DNA of 64,000 nt from Streptomyces bungoensis. GTDB taxonomy: Bacteria > Actinomycetota > Actinomycetes > Streptomycetales > Streptomycetaceae. The position numbers and the translations under genes are program-made. The stretch covers positions 492,456-556,455 of the forward strand of contig NZ_KQ948852.1 in assembly GCF_001514215.1 (NCBI RefSeq), read 5' to 3'. Positions 33,924 through 43,732 of this stretch are shown here, one piece after another (within the stretch, counting starts at the first letter, position 1; each line of letters begins with the position of its first letter). The notes beneath the pieces are model-generated. The model did no database searches, was not told the origin of the DNA, and was given only the letters and a program-made list of their open reading frames with translations.

Positions 33924-34379
33924 ATGAACACCCCGAGCATGCCGCGCACGCTGCCCGCGGGGCACCGGCAGCAGCTCATGCGTCTCGCGCGGGAGGTGTC
34001 CTTCCCGCCGGGCACGCGGATCTTCGGCGAGGGGGCCCGCGCGGACCGGTTCTGGATCGTCCGCACCGGCTCGGTGGAGCTGGACACGCGGGTGCCCGGC
34101 CGCCGCGCCGCCGTCGTCGAGACGGTGGGCCACAACGAACTCCTGGGCCTCTCCTGGCTGTTCGGGCCGCACGTGTGGCACATGGGCGCCACGGCGGTGA
34201 CCCCGGTACGGGCCTGGGAGTTCGACGCCACGGCCGTCCGCTCGCTGTGCCGCGACGACCCGGAACTCGGCCGGGCCGTCACCCAGTGGGTCGGCGAGGT
34301 GCTCGCCCACCGGCTGCGCTCCACCCGGACCCGGCTGCTGGACCTCTACGCCCCCTACGGCGCCGGCAGCGCCGTGTGA
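33924..34379 (+). CDS. Stand-alone cyclic-nucleotide-binding domain protein
   Basis: This 151-residue protein is a Crp-type beta-roll: LAREVSFPPGTRIFGEGARADRFWIVRTGSVELDTR, then VVETVGHNELLGLSWLFGP, where the phosphate-binding cassette would be GxxxLGLSW. After the roll there is only one helix (VTQWVGEVLAHRLRSTRTRLLDLYAP) and no helix-turn-helix, so it cannot bind DNA as Crp does. It may be a small-molecule sensor acting on a partner. CAGGAGG precedes ATG 33924. The CBS-BON gene follows 27 nt later, so the two are probably an operon. Confidence 0.85.
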   Translation: MNTPSMPRTLPAGHRQQLMRLAREVSFPPGTRIFGEGARADRFWIVRTGSVELDTRVPGRRAAVVETVGHNELLGLSWLFGPHVWHMGATAVTPVRAWEFDATAVRSLCRDDPELGRAVTQWVGEVLAHRLRSTRTRLLDLYAPYGAGSAV

Positions 34380-34406
34380 GCGGGGCGACCCGACGAAGGA
34401 GTCATC

Positions 34407-35093
34407 ATGCACGCCACCCCGTACGTCGTCAGTGACGTCATGTCCCACACGGTCGCCGCCGTCGGCCGCCGGGCCCCCTTCAAGGAGATCGTGCAGTTGA
34501 TGCAGGACTGGAAGGTCAGCGCCCTGCCCGTCCTGGAGGGCGAGGGCCGGGTGGTCGGCGTCGTCTCCGAGGCCGACCTGCTGCCCAAGGAGGAGTTCCG
34601 CGACAGCGACCCCGACCGGGCCACGCAGGCGCACCGGCTCGGCGACCTCGCCAAGGCCGGCGGGCTGACCGCCGGGGACCTGATGACCTCCCCGGCCCTC
34701 ACCGTCCGCGCGGACGCCACTCTCGCCCAGGCCGCCCGCACCATGGCGCACGCCAAGGTGAAGCGGCTGCCCGTGGTCGACGAGGTCGGCATGCTGCAGG
34801 GCGTCGTCAGCCGCACGGACCTGCTGAAGGTGTTCCTGCGGGACGACGAGGACATCGCCGAGGAGGTCCGGAAGGACGTCGTCACGCCACTCTTCCCGGG
34901 AGCCGCGTCCGCGCTGCGGGTGGAGGTGGTGGACGGCGTCGTCAGGATCGGCGGCCGGGTGCGGGACACCTCGCTGGTTCCGGTGGCCGCGCGCCTGGTC
35001 CGGGCCGTCGAGGGCGTGGTCGACGTGGAGTTCGACCTGACACGCGCCGAGGGCCCGACCGCGTCCACGCTCGGCCCGGCCCACCGGGCCTGA
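34407..35093 (+). CDS. CBS-pair and BON-domain protein
   Basis: This 228-residue protein has two CBS domains (about 8-62, VSDVMSHTVAAVGRRAPFKEIV; and about 92-150, AGDLMTSPALTVRADATLAQAA) and a C-terminal BON domain (about 155-215, ALRVEVVDGVVRIGGRVRDTS). CBS pairs bind adenosine nucleotides and BON domains may touch membranes or lipids. A related CBS protein, Hrp1, is a DosR target in M. tuberculosis, which fits this context. It follows the cNMP-binding gene by 27 nt. The function is not established. Confidence 0.9.
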   Translation: MHATPYVVSDVMSHTVAAVGRRAPFKEIVQLMQDWKVSALPVLEGEGRVVGVVSEADLLPKEEFRDSDPDRATQAHRLGDLAKAGGLTAGDLMTSPALTVRADATLAQAARTMAHAKVKRLPVVDEVGMLQGVVSRTDLLKVFLRDDEDIAEEVRKDVVTPLFPGAASALRVEVVDGVVRIGGRVRDTSLVPVAARLVRAVEGVVDVEFDLTRAEGPTASTLGPAHRA

Positions 35094-35454
35094 GCGCAGG
35101 GTCCCGCGGGCCGCCCGCCAGGTCCGCCGCTGGGCCCCGCCCGGGTGCCGGGTTTCGCTCGGCCAGGTCGCGCGGGCCGTCCCCGCACGCCGTCGCACGG
35201 GACGCCGAGCAGGTGCCGGGTCCCGGCGAGCGCGGCCGCGCTCCGCCACCGGGGTGCCGGGCAGCGCCACGTCGGTGGCGGCCGGCCGGAACCGGTGCGG
35301 GGTGGTGCGGTCACAGGTGCCCCGTACACCTGGAACGCGCCGTGCCGGCTGCCCCGGCGCTCGGGGGCGGCGGGGGCGGCGGGGGCGGCGAGGGCGCGAC
35401 CACCGGTGGCGGACTCGGGTGCCGGCGCGGGCGGTTGCCCGCCGGTGCGCAAGC
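35094..35454. other. 361-nt convergent intergenic region with a G-quadruplex motif
   Basis: The gap separates the stops of the CBS-BON gene and the response regulator. The only clear structure is a G-run array at 35363-35395: three GGGGG runs spaced by CGGC, then GGG, which fits the four-run G-quadruplex pattern on the plus strand. No convincing gene or single strong terminator was seen. Confidence 0.5.
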
Positions 35455-36141
35455 TCAGCCGCGGCCTTCGTGCCGCTGGCGGTCCTGGACCTGGGTGGCG
35501 ATGACGGCCGCCTGGATGCGGCGCTCCACGCCGAGCTTGGCGAGCAGACGGGAGATGTGGTTCTTCACCGTCTTCTCGGCCAGGTACAGCCGCTGCCCGA
35601 TCTGGCGGTTGGTCAGCCCCTCGCCGATCAGCGCCAGGATCTCCCGCTCCCGGTCGGTCAGGCCCGGCAGGCCGTCCGGCTCCTCCTCCTTCTGCTGACC
35701 GCCGCGCAGCCGGGCCATCAGCTTGGTGGTGGCGCTGGCGTCCAGCAGCGACTGGCCCGCGGCCACCGTGCGCACGGCCGACACCAGGTCCGAGCCCTGG
35801 ATCTGCTTCAGCACATACCCGGAGGCTCCCGCCATGATCGAGTCCAGCAGGGCCTCCTCGTCGTCGAAGGAGGTCAGCATCAGACACGCCAGCTCCGGCA
35901 TCCGCGAGCGCAGCTCCCGGCACACCGTCACACCGTCGCCGTCGGGCAGCCGGACGTCCAGCACGGCCACCTGCGGACGCAGCGCCGGCACCCGGACCAG
36001 GGCCTGCTCCACCGTGCCGGCCTCGCCGATCACGTCGATGTCGGGTTCGTCGTTCAGCAGGTCGCGCACCCCACGCCGTACCACCTCGTGGTCGTCCAGC
36101 AGGAAGACCCGGATCGGGCTGCCCGGCTCGCCGTCCGCCAT
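35455..36141 (-). CDS. NarL/FixJ-family response regulator, DosR/OsdR-like
   Basis: This 228-residue regulator has a receiver domain with acidic pocket LLDDH (D16-D17), phospho-accepting D62 ([13 protein letters not shown]), T90 and K112, then a LuxR-type helix-turn-helix ([41 protein letters not shown] in parts, about 155-215). DosR-like features include [22 protein letters not shown] 36141 is chosen because GAGGAG lies 6 nt upstream; a GTG 13 codons earlier has no such site. Three boxes upstream suggest autoregulation. It is the probable master regulator of the island; its kinase is likely the one at 1127-2866. Confidence 0.92.
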   Translation of the reverse strand: MADGEPGSPIRVFLLDDHEVVRRGVRDLLNDEPDIDVIGEAGTVEQALVRVPALRPQVAVLDVRLPDGDGVTVCRELRSRMPELACLMLTSFDDEEALLDSIMAGASGYVLKQIQGSDLVSAVRTVAAGQSLLDASATTKLMARLRGGQQKEEEPDGLPGLTDREREILALIGEGLTNRQIGQRLYLAEKTVKNHISRLLAKLGVERRIQAAVIATQVQDRQRHEGRG

Positions 36142-36212
36142 TGACTGCTCCTCGCTCGTCGTTTCCGTGCCGATGTCCACCTCATGCCCCGGGGACCGGC
36201 CCGCCTAGCGTG

Positions 36213-36310
36213 ATCCTTCCTCCATCCGGGCCGGACGGCCAGGGCCGGACGGCCCTGTTTGGGTCAAGGGCCGAACGGCCCTGGCGCGCGGAGCGCCGGT
36301 GCCGTACCAA
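36213..36310. promoter_or_regulatory. Triple box cluster between the response regulator and PNPOx gene 2
   Basis: Three boxes lie in 54 bp: GGGCCGGACGGCCA (36228-36241, 11/12), GGGCCGGACGGCCC (36242-36255, 12/12) and GGGCCGAACGGCCC (36268-36281, 12/12). The last two are flanked by A and T, making 16-bp palindromes. For the regulator, AAGGAT (36218-36213) follows the middle box after 23 nt. For the PNPOx gene, TACCAA (36305-36310) follows the third box after 23 nt; it has T and A at the first two places but ends in A, so it misses the xAxxxT pattern at its last base. A TAGCGT at 36206-36211 does not fit either direction. Confidence 0.7.
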
Positions 36311-36414
36311 TGAACGGTGGGTCCCCTGGTCCTTCCCGATCCGAGCGGGCCCGTTCCGTTGTCAGTGCATCAGGAAGCGCGCCAGTGACAGTCGAGCCGC
36401 ACGGAAGCCGCCCC

Positions 36415-36888
36415 ATGACCGCCGCCATCTCCGACACCTCCGAGCCCTCACCGGCCGGGCCGCGCCGGAGCGTCGAGCTGGACAGCGACGAAGCCCTGCG
36501 ACTGCTGGGCAGCGTGTCCCTCGGGCGGATCGTCTTCACCCGCCACGCGCTGCCGACCGTCCGCCCGGTCAACCACGTCCTGGACGACGGCGAGATCGTG
36601 ATCCGCACCCACGAGGGAGCGGCCCTGACCGCGCGCGCCGGGCAGGCCGACGGCCAGGGCGTCGTGGTGGCGTACGAGGCCGACTGCATCGACCCCGACA
36701 CGCACCTCGGCTGGAGCGTGGTGGTGACCGGCTACGCCCGCCTGGTGACCGACGCCGGGGAACTGGCCCGGTACGAGAAGCTGCTCAGCCCCTGGGTGAA
36801 CCGGACCATGGACTACGCGGTGCGCATCCGCCCCGACCTGGTCACCGGCGTACGGCTCACCGCGGCCGAGCGGCCCGACGGCGCCTGA
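36415..36888 (+). CDS. PNPOx-fold protein 2
   Basis: This split-barrel protein of about 157 residues has VELDSDEALRLLGSVSLGRI, FTRHALPTVRPVNHVLDDG and GVVVAYEADCIDPDTHLGWSVVVTGYARLV, as in other PNPOx-like proteins of actinobacteria; the histidine/valine-rich strand RPVNH is the usual flavin-site edge. A GTG at 36385 with a better ribosome-binding site (CAGGAAG) could add 10 residues. It is divergent from the response regulator and shares its triple-box region. Cofactor and substrate are unknown. Confidence 0.85.
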   Translation: MTAAISDTSEPSPAGPRRSVELDSDEALRLLGSVSLGRIVFTRHALPTVRPVNHVLDDGEIVIRTHEGAALTARAGQADGQGVVVAYEADCIDPDTHLGWSVVVTGYARLVTDAGELARYEKLLSPWVNRTMDYAVRIRPDLVTGVRLTAAERPDGA

Positions 36889-36889
36889 C

Positions 36890-36915
36890 CGCGACCGCGC
36901 CTGACCGCGGTCGCG
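36890..36915. terminator. Bidirectional hairpin between PNPOx genes 2 and 3
   Basis: CGCGACCGCG (36890-36899) pairs with CGCGGTCGCG (36906-36915) over a 6-nt loop, 10 bp perfect, in the 36 nt between two convergent stops. Confidence 0.75.
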
Positions 36916-36924
36916 CACGGCTGC

Positions 36925-37365
36925 TCAGGCCGAGGCGTGCAGGCCGTACCTCGTGCGGCCGCCCACCAGTTCACGCCCGCTGACCAGCTCCGGCTCGATG
37001 CGCACGAACACCTCCTCCCGGGAGGGCACCGGTGAGGCCGGGGCGGTTCGCTCCAGGCGCGCCGCCTCGGCCCGGTCCGTCACCACCGCGGCCCGCCCCG
37101 TGACGAGGACGCTCCAGCCGGAGCGGGCGGCCGCGTCGACCGCGTCCGCCTCGAAGGCGACCACCACGCCGTCGAGGGCGCGGGCCAGCTCCGAGGCCGC
37201 CGCGATGCGCAGCAGCACCGCCCCGTCGCCGTCCACGCCGAACTCGACCGGCACGACCGCGGGCAGGGCCTGGCGGGTGTGCACGATCCGGCCGATCGGC
37301 GCCGTCGCCAGCAGACGCAGGCACTCGGGCCGGCCGAGCTCGCGGGAACCGTCGTCGGAGTCCAT
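36925..37365 (-). CDS. PNPOx-fold protein 3
   Basis: This 146-residue split-barrel protein (LGRPECLRLLATAPIGRIVHTRQALPA-type N-terminus, VVAFEADAVDAAARSGWSVL core, FVRIEPELVSGREL end) is nearest in pattern to PNPOx protein 1. It starts 3 nt after the stop of the Acg-like nitroreductase 2, so the two form an operon. Pairing of a flavin/F420-barrel with an Acg-like protein suggests shared flavin chemistry, but this is inference. Confidence 0.85.
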   Translation of the reverse strand: MDSDDGSRELGRPECLRLLATAPIGRIVHTRQALPAVVPVEFGVDGDGAVLLRIAAASELARALDGVVVAFEADAVDAAARSGWSVLVTGRAAVVTDRAEAARLERTAPASPVPSREEVFVRIEPELVSGRELVGGRTRYGLHASA

Positions 37366-37368
37366 GCG

Positions 37369-38403
37369 TCAGCCCGTCCTCCGCCCCGGGACGGCGGCGG
37401 CCGGACCCGGCCGCGGAACCGTGTCCCGGACCTCGTCCGGTGTCCGTCGCGGGGTGGCCGGGCCCTCGGGGCCGTAGCCGAGCCGGACCAGCATCTGCGG
37501 GTGCCCGTCGAGGTCCGGGGCCGGCCGCAGCTCGCGGCGCAGGTCGGGCCACTCCATCGGCTGGTGCAGCAGGGAGGCCCGCACCCCGTACGCCGTCGCC
37601 ACCAGCAGGACGTGCTCCAGCGCCTGCCCGGCCCGCAGCCAGTCGCTGCGCCGGTCGTGCCGGGTGGTCAGCAGGGCCATCGCGGGCTCGGGCTCGAAGG
37701 GCCGGGCGGGGAGCCGCTCGGTGTGCCGCTGGGCGGTGAAGTCCCGCATGGGCAGCCGCCCGTGGGCGTCCTGCGGCCCGAGCACGGCGCGCGGCAGGCC
37801 GAGGTCGGCGGTGTCGTCCAGGTCCCGGTGCACCCAGCGGCGGCTCTCCCCCGCCCGGTCGAAGTCGGTGCGGTTGCGCTGCTCGGCCTGGGCGGCCACC
37901 CGCAGCAGCCGTGTCCGCTCGGCGGCCCCGGGGAAGGTGAGCGACGCGCCCTCCATGTGGGCCGCGTCGGCGAGTTCGGCGCGGACCTCCTCCGGCAGCG
38001 GCCTGCCGGAGAACGGGAAGCGGCTGCTGTGCCTGCGCCAGATCGCCGGGTACAGGTCGGAGCGGTGCCCCCCGGTGCGCGGCCGGCCGGGACCGGCCGG
38101 CCGGAAGCTCGCCAGCAGGCCCGGGTCCCCGGGGTCCGGCAGCAGCCGCAGCACGGGTGCCCAGCCGAAGTGGGCGGCCGCGACACGGAGGTTGAAGAGG
38201 GCGGCACCGACCGACAGGTGCAGCGCCCGCCCGACGGGATCCGCGTGGCGCAGGCCGCGTTCCGGGACGGCGCGGATCTCCAGCGTGCCGGTGTCCGGGT
38301 CGAGCCGGAAGCGCCACGGCTGGGTGTTGAAGATCGAGGGCGCGGCAACGGCGGCCGAGATGCAGCCTTCCAGGGTCGCGGCGTCGAGGGTCGCGGTTCG
38401 CAT
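37369..38403 (-). CDS. Acg-type NAD(P)H nitroreductase-fold protein 2
   Basis: This 344-residue paralogue of the protein at 26469-27464 has AAVAAPSIFNTQPWRFRLD, DPVGRALHLSVGAALFNLRVAAAHFG, RRHSSRFPFSGRPLPEEVRA and the C-terminal PQMLVRLGYGPEGPATPRRTP. It is Acg-like (Rv2032), and may bind FMN or store flavin rather than reduce nitro groups. It is first in an operon with PNPOx protein 3. The upstream region has a 10/12 box and a CACGCT -10 at the island spacing. Confidence 0.85.
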   Translation of the reverse strand: MRTATLDAATLEGCISAAVAAPSIFNTQPWRFRLDPDTGTLEIRAVPERGLRHADPVGRALHLSVGAALFNLRVAAAHFGWAPVLRLLPDPGDPGLLASFRPAGPGRPRTGGHRSDLYPAIWRRHSSRFPFSGRPLPEEVRAELADAAHMEGASLTFPGAAERTRLLRVAAQAEQRNRTDFDRAGESRRWVHRDLDDTADLGLPRAVLGPQDAHGRLPMRDFTAQRHTERLPARPFEPEPAMALLTTRHDRRSDWLRAGQALEHVLLVATAYGVRASLLHQPMEWPDLRRELRPAPDLDGHPQMLVRLGYGPEGPATPRRTPDEVRDTVPRPGPAAAVPGRRTG

Positions 38404-38447
38404 GGCGCCTCCTCGTACGGGGTCGGGCGACTACGGGGTCTCCTTCG

Positions 38448-38491
38448 AGCGTGCGAGCGCCGCGCCCGGCACGGTGAGGGCCCTATGGCCC
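38448..38491 (-). promoter_or_regulatory. Box and -10 for nitroreductase 2 - PNPOx 3
   Basis: GGGCCCTATGGCCC (38478-38491) matches 10 of 12 fixed positions; 24 nt downstream in the gene direction is CACGCT (38453-38448). The start codon is 45 nt further. Confidence 0.55.
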
Positions 38492-38563
38492 CTTTGCGGG
38501 GCCCGGTCAGGGCACAGCTGTCCCGGCTGCGGGGGGCGCACCCGGCGGGGCCGCGCGCGGTCC

Positions 38564-38577
38564 GGGCCGAACGGCCC
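38564..38577 (+). promoter_or_regulatory. Perfect box upstream of the Rv1733c-like gene
   Basis: GGGCCGAACGGCCC is a 12/12 match; a weaker one (GCGCCCTTCGGCCC, 10/12) lies at 38596-38609. No xAxxxT hexamer sits 23-24 nt downstream of either, so the true start is unclear. The boxes lie 115 and 83 nt before the ATG at 38692. Confidence 0.5.
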
Positions 38578-38650
38578 TCCGCCCGCCCCGGTCCGGCGCC
38601 CTTCGGCCCACCGGTTCCGCCTGGCCGGCCCATGTCGCGCCGCCGTCCCG

Positions 38651-38670
38651 CCTGTCACCGTCGTGACAGG
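38651..38670 (+). promoter_or_regulatory. Perfect inverted repeat before the Rv1733c-like gene
   Basis: CCTGTCAC (38651-38658) and GTGACAGG (38663-38670) flank CGTC. It ends 5 nt before the GAGGAGG ribosome-binding site. It could be an operator or an mRNA hairpin controlling access to that site. Confidence 0.5.
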
Positions 38671-38691
38671 ACCACGAGGAGGTGGGCAGAG

Positions 38692-39291
38692 ATGAGCGAG
38701 CGCAAGCCCTCGAACAGCGGGCGCCGGCGGACCAGGGTGCCGCTGTGGCGGTGGCGGAGGAACCCGGTCCGGCGTCGGGAGGACGTCCTGGAGGCATGGC
38801 TCGTGCTGGCCGTGTGGATCCTCGTGGCGGTGGGCGGCACGCTCGTCGGCCTGGTCACCGCGCAGGCGGCCGACCAGGTCTTCGCCCGGCAGCGGGCCGA
38901 GCGGACCCCGGTGGCCGCCGTGGTGCTCACCGCCGTCCCGGCCGCGGCGGCCACCGGCACGGGCCGGGACGTGGCCGCGGCCGAGGTGCGCTGGACGGCC
39001 CGGGACGGCTCCGCGCACCGCGGCATGACGCTGGTGCCCACCGGGAGCGCGGCGGGCTCCTCGGTACGGATCTGGATCGACGGCCAGGGCAAGCCGGCCG
39101 GCGAGCCGGCGACCCCGGCCCGGGCGTCCGCCGAGGCGGGGGTCTTCGGCACCGCGGCCGGCCTCGCCCTGAGCGGCCTGGTCCTCGGCGTGGGGGGCGC
39201 CGGGCGCTGGTACCTCGACCGGCGGCGCCTCGCGCAGTGGGACCGGGAGTGGACCCTGATCGGGCCGAAGTGGGGGCACAAGACGGGCTGA
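38692..39291 (+). CDS. Rv1733c-like two-helix membrane protein
   Basis: This 199-residue protein has a basic N-terminus (RKPSNSGRRRTRVPLWRWRR), a first membrane helix (about 37-60, AWLVLAVWILVAVGGTLVGL), an external domain of about 100 residues including VVLTAVPAAAATGTGRDVAAAEVRW-type sequence, and a second helix (about 150-172) ending in a tryptophan- and arginine-rich tail. That layout matches the Rv1733c family, whose founding member is a DosR-regulated membrane antigen of M. tuberculosis. The function is unknown. A perfect box lies upstream and a strong terminator downstream. Confidence 0.82.
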   Translation: MSERKPSNSGRRRTRVPLWRWRRNPVRRREDVLEAWLVLAVWILVAVGGTLVGLVTAQAADQVFARQRAERTPVAAVVLTAVPAAAATGTGRDVAAAEVRWTARDGSAHRGMTLVPTGSAAGSSVRIWIDGQGKPAGEPATPARASAEAGVFGTAAGLALSGLVLGVGGAGRWYLDRRRLAQWDREWTLIGPKWGHKTG

Positions 39292-39354
39292 CCGGGTACG
39301 GCGGGCCCTCGCCCACCTCCTCCGTCCTCGCGTGGGAAACCCAGGGTCGAACGA

Positions 39355-39386
39355 GAAGGCGCCCGGCCGACCGGCCGGGCGCCTTC
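39355..39386. terminator. Strong bidirectional terminator hairpin
   Basis: GAAGGCGCCCGGCCG (39355-39369) is perfectly complementary to 39372-39386; with a realistic loop the stem is about 12-13 bp. It lies between the convergent Rv1733c-like and UvrA-like genes and marks the right edge of the low-oxygen island. Confidence 0.85.
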
Positions 39387-39402
39387 GTGCGCGGGGCGGC
39401 CG

Positions 39403-41793
<2,391 letters not shown>

Positions 41794-41983
41794 GTCTCTC
41801 CATCCGTGGGCGGGCTGCGGTCACGCTAGCCGCGCCCGGGCGCCGCGCGCTTCTCCATTCCGGTCCGGTTCCGGGAGAGGGGCGCCTTTGCGCCGGACGC
41901 CGGAACCCGGCTGCCGGCCTCACCGCACGCCCGAAACGGAGTAAAACGCATATAAGTGATCTTTCGGGTGTCATAGTGCGCCC

Positions 41984-43528
41984 ATGGACCTCACGACCGC
42001 CGGGCTCCGCACCCGCCGCGCCGCCCTCGCCGCGACCGGTGCCGTCGCTCTCGCGGGCGCCGCGGTCCTCACCGTCGTCCTCACGCACGGGCAGCCCACC
42101 GCTCCGGCCCGCGCGCGGCACCCGGCCGGCGGCGCCGTCGCGGGCTCGCCCCGGGACATCCCGTCCCCCGGCGCCCGCGGTCTGGGCGACCCGCTGGCGC
42201 CGCTCGACGGCAACGGCGGCTACACGCTCCGCCACTGCGACCTCGCCTTCGACTGGCGCGCGCCCGGGACGCCGTTCCCCGCCACCGCCACCCTGAGGGC
42301 CGCGGCGACGCAGGCCCTGTCCCGCTTCGACCTCGACTTCGCGGGCAACACGCTGCGCACGGTGACCGTCGACGGCGCCCCGGCGCGGGCGGTGCGCGAC
42401 GGCGACGAGCTCGTCGTCACCCCGGCCCGGCCGATCGCCCGCGGCCGCACCTTCACCGTCCGGGTCGCCTACACCGCCGACCCGACGCAGCGCCGGCACC
42501 GCGACGACGCCATCCAGGACTACGGCTGGGTGCCCACGGCCGACGGCACGCTGCTGTCGCCGCAGCCCGACGGCGCCAAGATGATCTTCCCGGCCGACGA
42601 CCACCCCAGCGTGCGCGCGCCGTTCACCTTCCGCGTCACCGCCCCGCCGGGCCTGACCGCGGTGGCGGGCGGCCGGCTGGTGGAGCGCCGCCGGCTGCCC
42701 GGCGGGCGGATCCGGTGGACCTACGACTCCGAGCACCCGGTCGCGGCGCAGCTGGTCCAGCTGGCCATCGGGAAGTACTCCGTCGTCACCGGGACGGGGC
42801 CGCGCGGGCTGCCCGTGCGCGACGTGGTGCCGGACGGCCTCGTCGCGGACACCGAGGCCTACCGGTCGCTCACCCCCGCTCACCTGGCCTGGCTGGAGCA
42901 GCGGCTCGGCCCCTACCCGTTCGGCCGCTACGGCGTGCTGGTCGGGGACACCGACCTGCCCGTAGCCCTGGAGACGCAGTCGCTGTCCGTCGTCCCGAGC
43001 AGCGACCTGCTCGGCAGCCGGGTCGACGCGGAGCGCAACCTCGTGCACGAGCTCGCCCACCACTGGACCGGCGACAGCGTGGCGATCCGCCGCTGGTCCG
43101 ACCTGTGGCTGAGCGAGGGTCACGCCCGCTACTACGAGCGGCTGTACGCCGACGCCCACGGCGGCCCCGGCCTGGAGGAGGCGATGCGGGACGCGTACGC
43201 CCGGCACGACCGGTGGCGGCACGACGACGGCGCCCCCGCCGAGCCCACCGCGGCGTCCCTCTTCCGCCAGATGCGCTACGACGGCTCGGCGCTGGTGCTG
43301 TACGCGCTGCGCGAGGAGGTGGGCGAGGACGCCTTCGCGCGGATCGAGCGGTCCTGGGTGACGCGGTACCGGGGCCGCGCCGCCGGCACCGCGGACTTCG
43401 TCCGCCTCGCCTCCGGCGTGGCCGGCCGGGACCTGGCGCCCTTCCTGGACCGGTGGCTGTACGGGGCGCACACCCCGCCCATGCCGGGCCACCCGGACTG
43501 GCGGGTGGATCCGGTCGCGGAGGACTGA
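41984..43528 (+). CDS. Secreted M1-family-like metallopeptidase
   Basis: This 514-residue protein has an N-terminal signal sequence (RTRRAALAATGAVALAGAAVLTVVL), an M1-like beta domain, and the zinc motif HELAHHWTGDSV with H355, E356, H359 and E378 (HExxH-x18-E). The GAMEN exopeptidase motif is replaced by ALETQ. It ends soon after the catalytic domain (LAPFLDRWLYG). It probably trims peptides outside the cell. Upstream, CATAGT lies 7 nt before the ATG and TATAAG about 28 nt before it, so the mRNA may be leaderless or have a very short leader. Divergent from the UvrA-like gene. Confidence 0.88.
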   Translation: MDLTTAGLRTRRAALAATGAVALAGAAVLTVVLTHGQPTAPARARHPAGGAVAGSPRDIPSPGARGLGDPLAPLDGNGGYTLRHCDLAFDWRAPGTPFPATATLRAAATQALSRFDLDFAGNTLRTVTVDGAPARAVRDGDELVVTPARPIARGRTFTVRVAYTADPTQRRHRDDAIQDYGWVPTADGTLLSPQPDGAKMIFPADDHPSVRAPFTFRVTAPPGLTAVAGGRLVERRRLPGGRIRWTYDSEHPVAAQLVQLAIGKYSVVTGTGPRGLPVRDVVPDGLVADTEAYRSLTPAHLAWLEQRLGPYPFGRYGVLVGDTDLPVALETQSLSVVPSSDLLGSRVDAERNLVHELAHHWTGDSVAIRRWSDLWLSEGHARYYERLYADAHGGPGLEEAMRDAYARHDRWRHDDGAPAEPTAASLFRQMRYDGSALVLYALREEVGEDAFARIERSWVTRYRGRAAGTADFVRLASGVAGRDLAPFLDRWLYGAHTPPMPGHPDWRVDPVAED

Positions 43529-43732
43529 CGCGCCCTCACGTAAAGCGGACACGCTGCCGCCGACCGGGTGGCCTGTGCCCGGCGGCTGGTCCAGGCCGGT
43601 GACGCTCGGCGCGACGCGGCGCCCCAGGCACGGAAACGTACGAGGGGTGACGTGACGGGCAATCACCCACAACCCGCCTTGCCCTGCTCGCGTTTTGTCC
43701 GCGCCGCGCCGAACCCGCTGGGAGAGCACCGC

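Noticed and set aside
36206..36211. TAGCGT as a -10 for PNPOx gene 2
   Set aside because: It lies upstream of all three boxes rather than 23-24 nt downstream, and 200 nt before the gene.
43529..43732. Possible c-di-AMP (ydaO) riboswitch before the amidase gene
   Set aside because: Such switches often precede Streptomyces wall hydrolases, but the conserved ydaO sequence blocks are not visible here; only a 6-bp inverted repeat is present.
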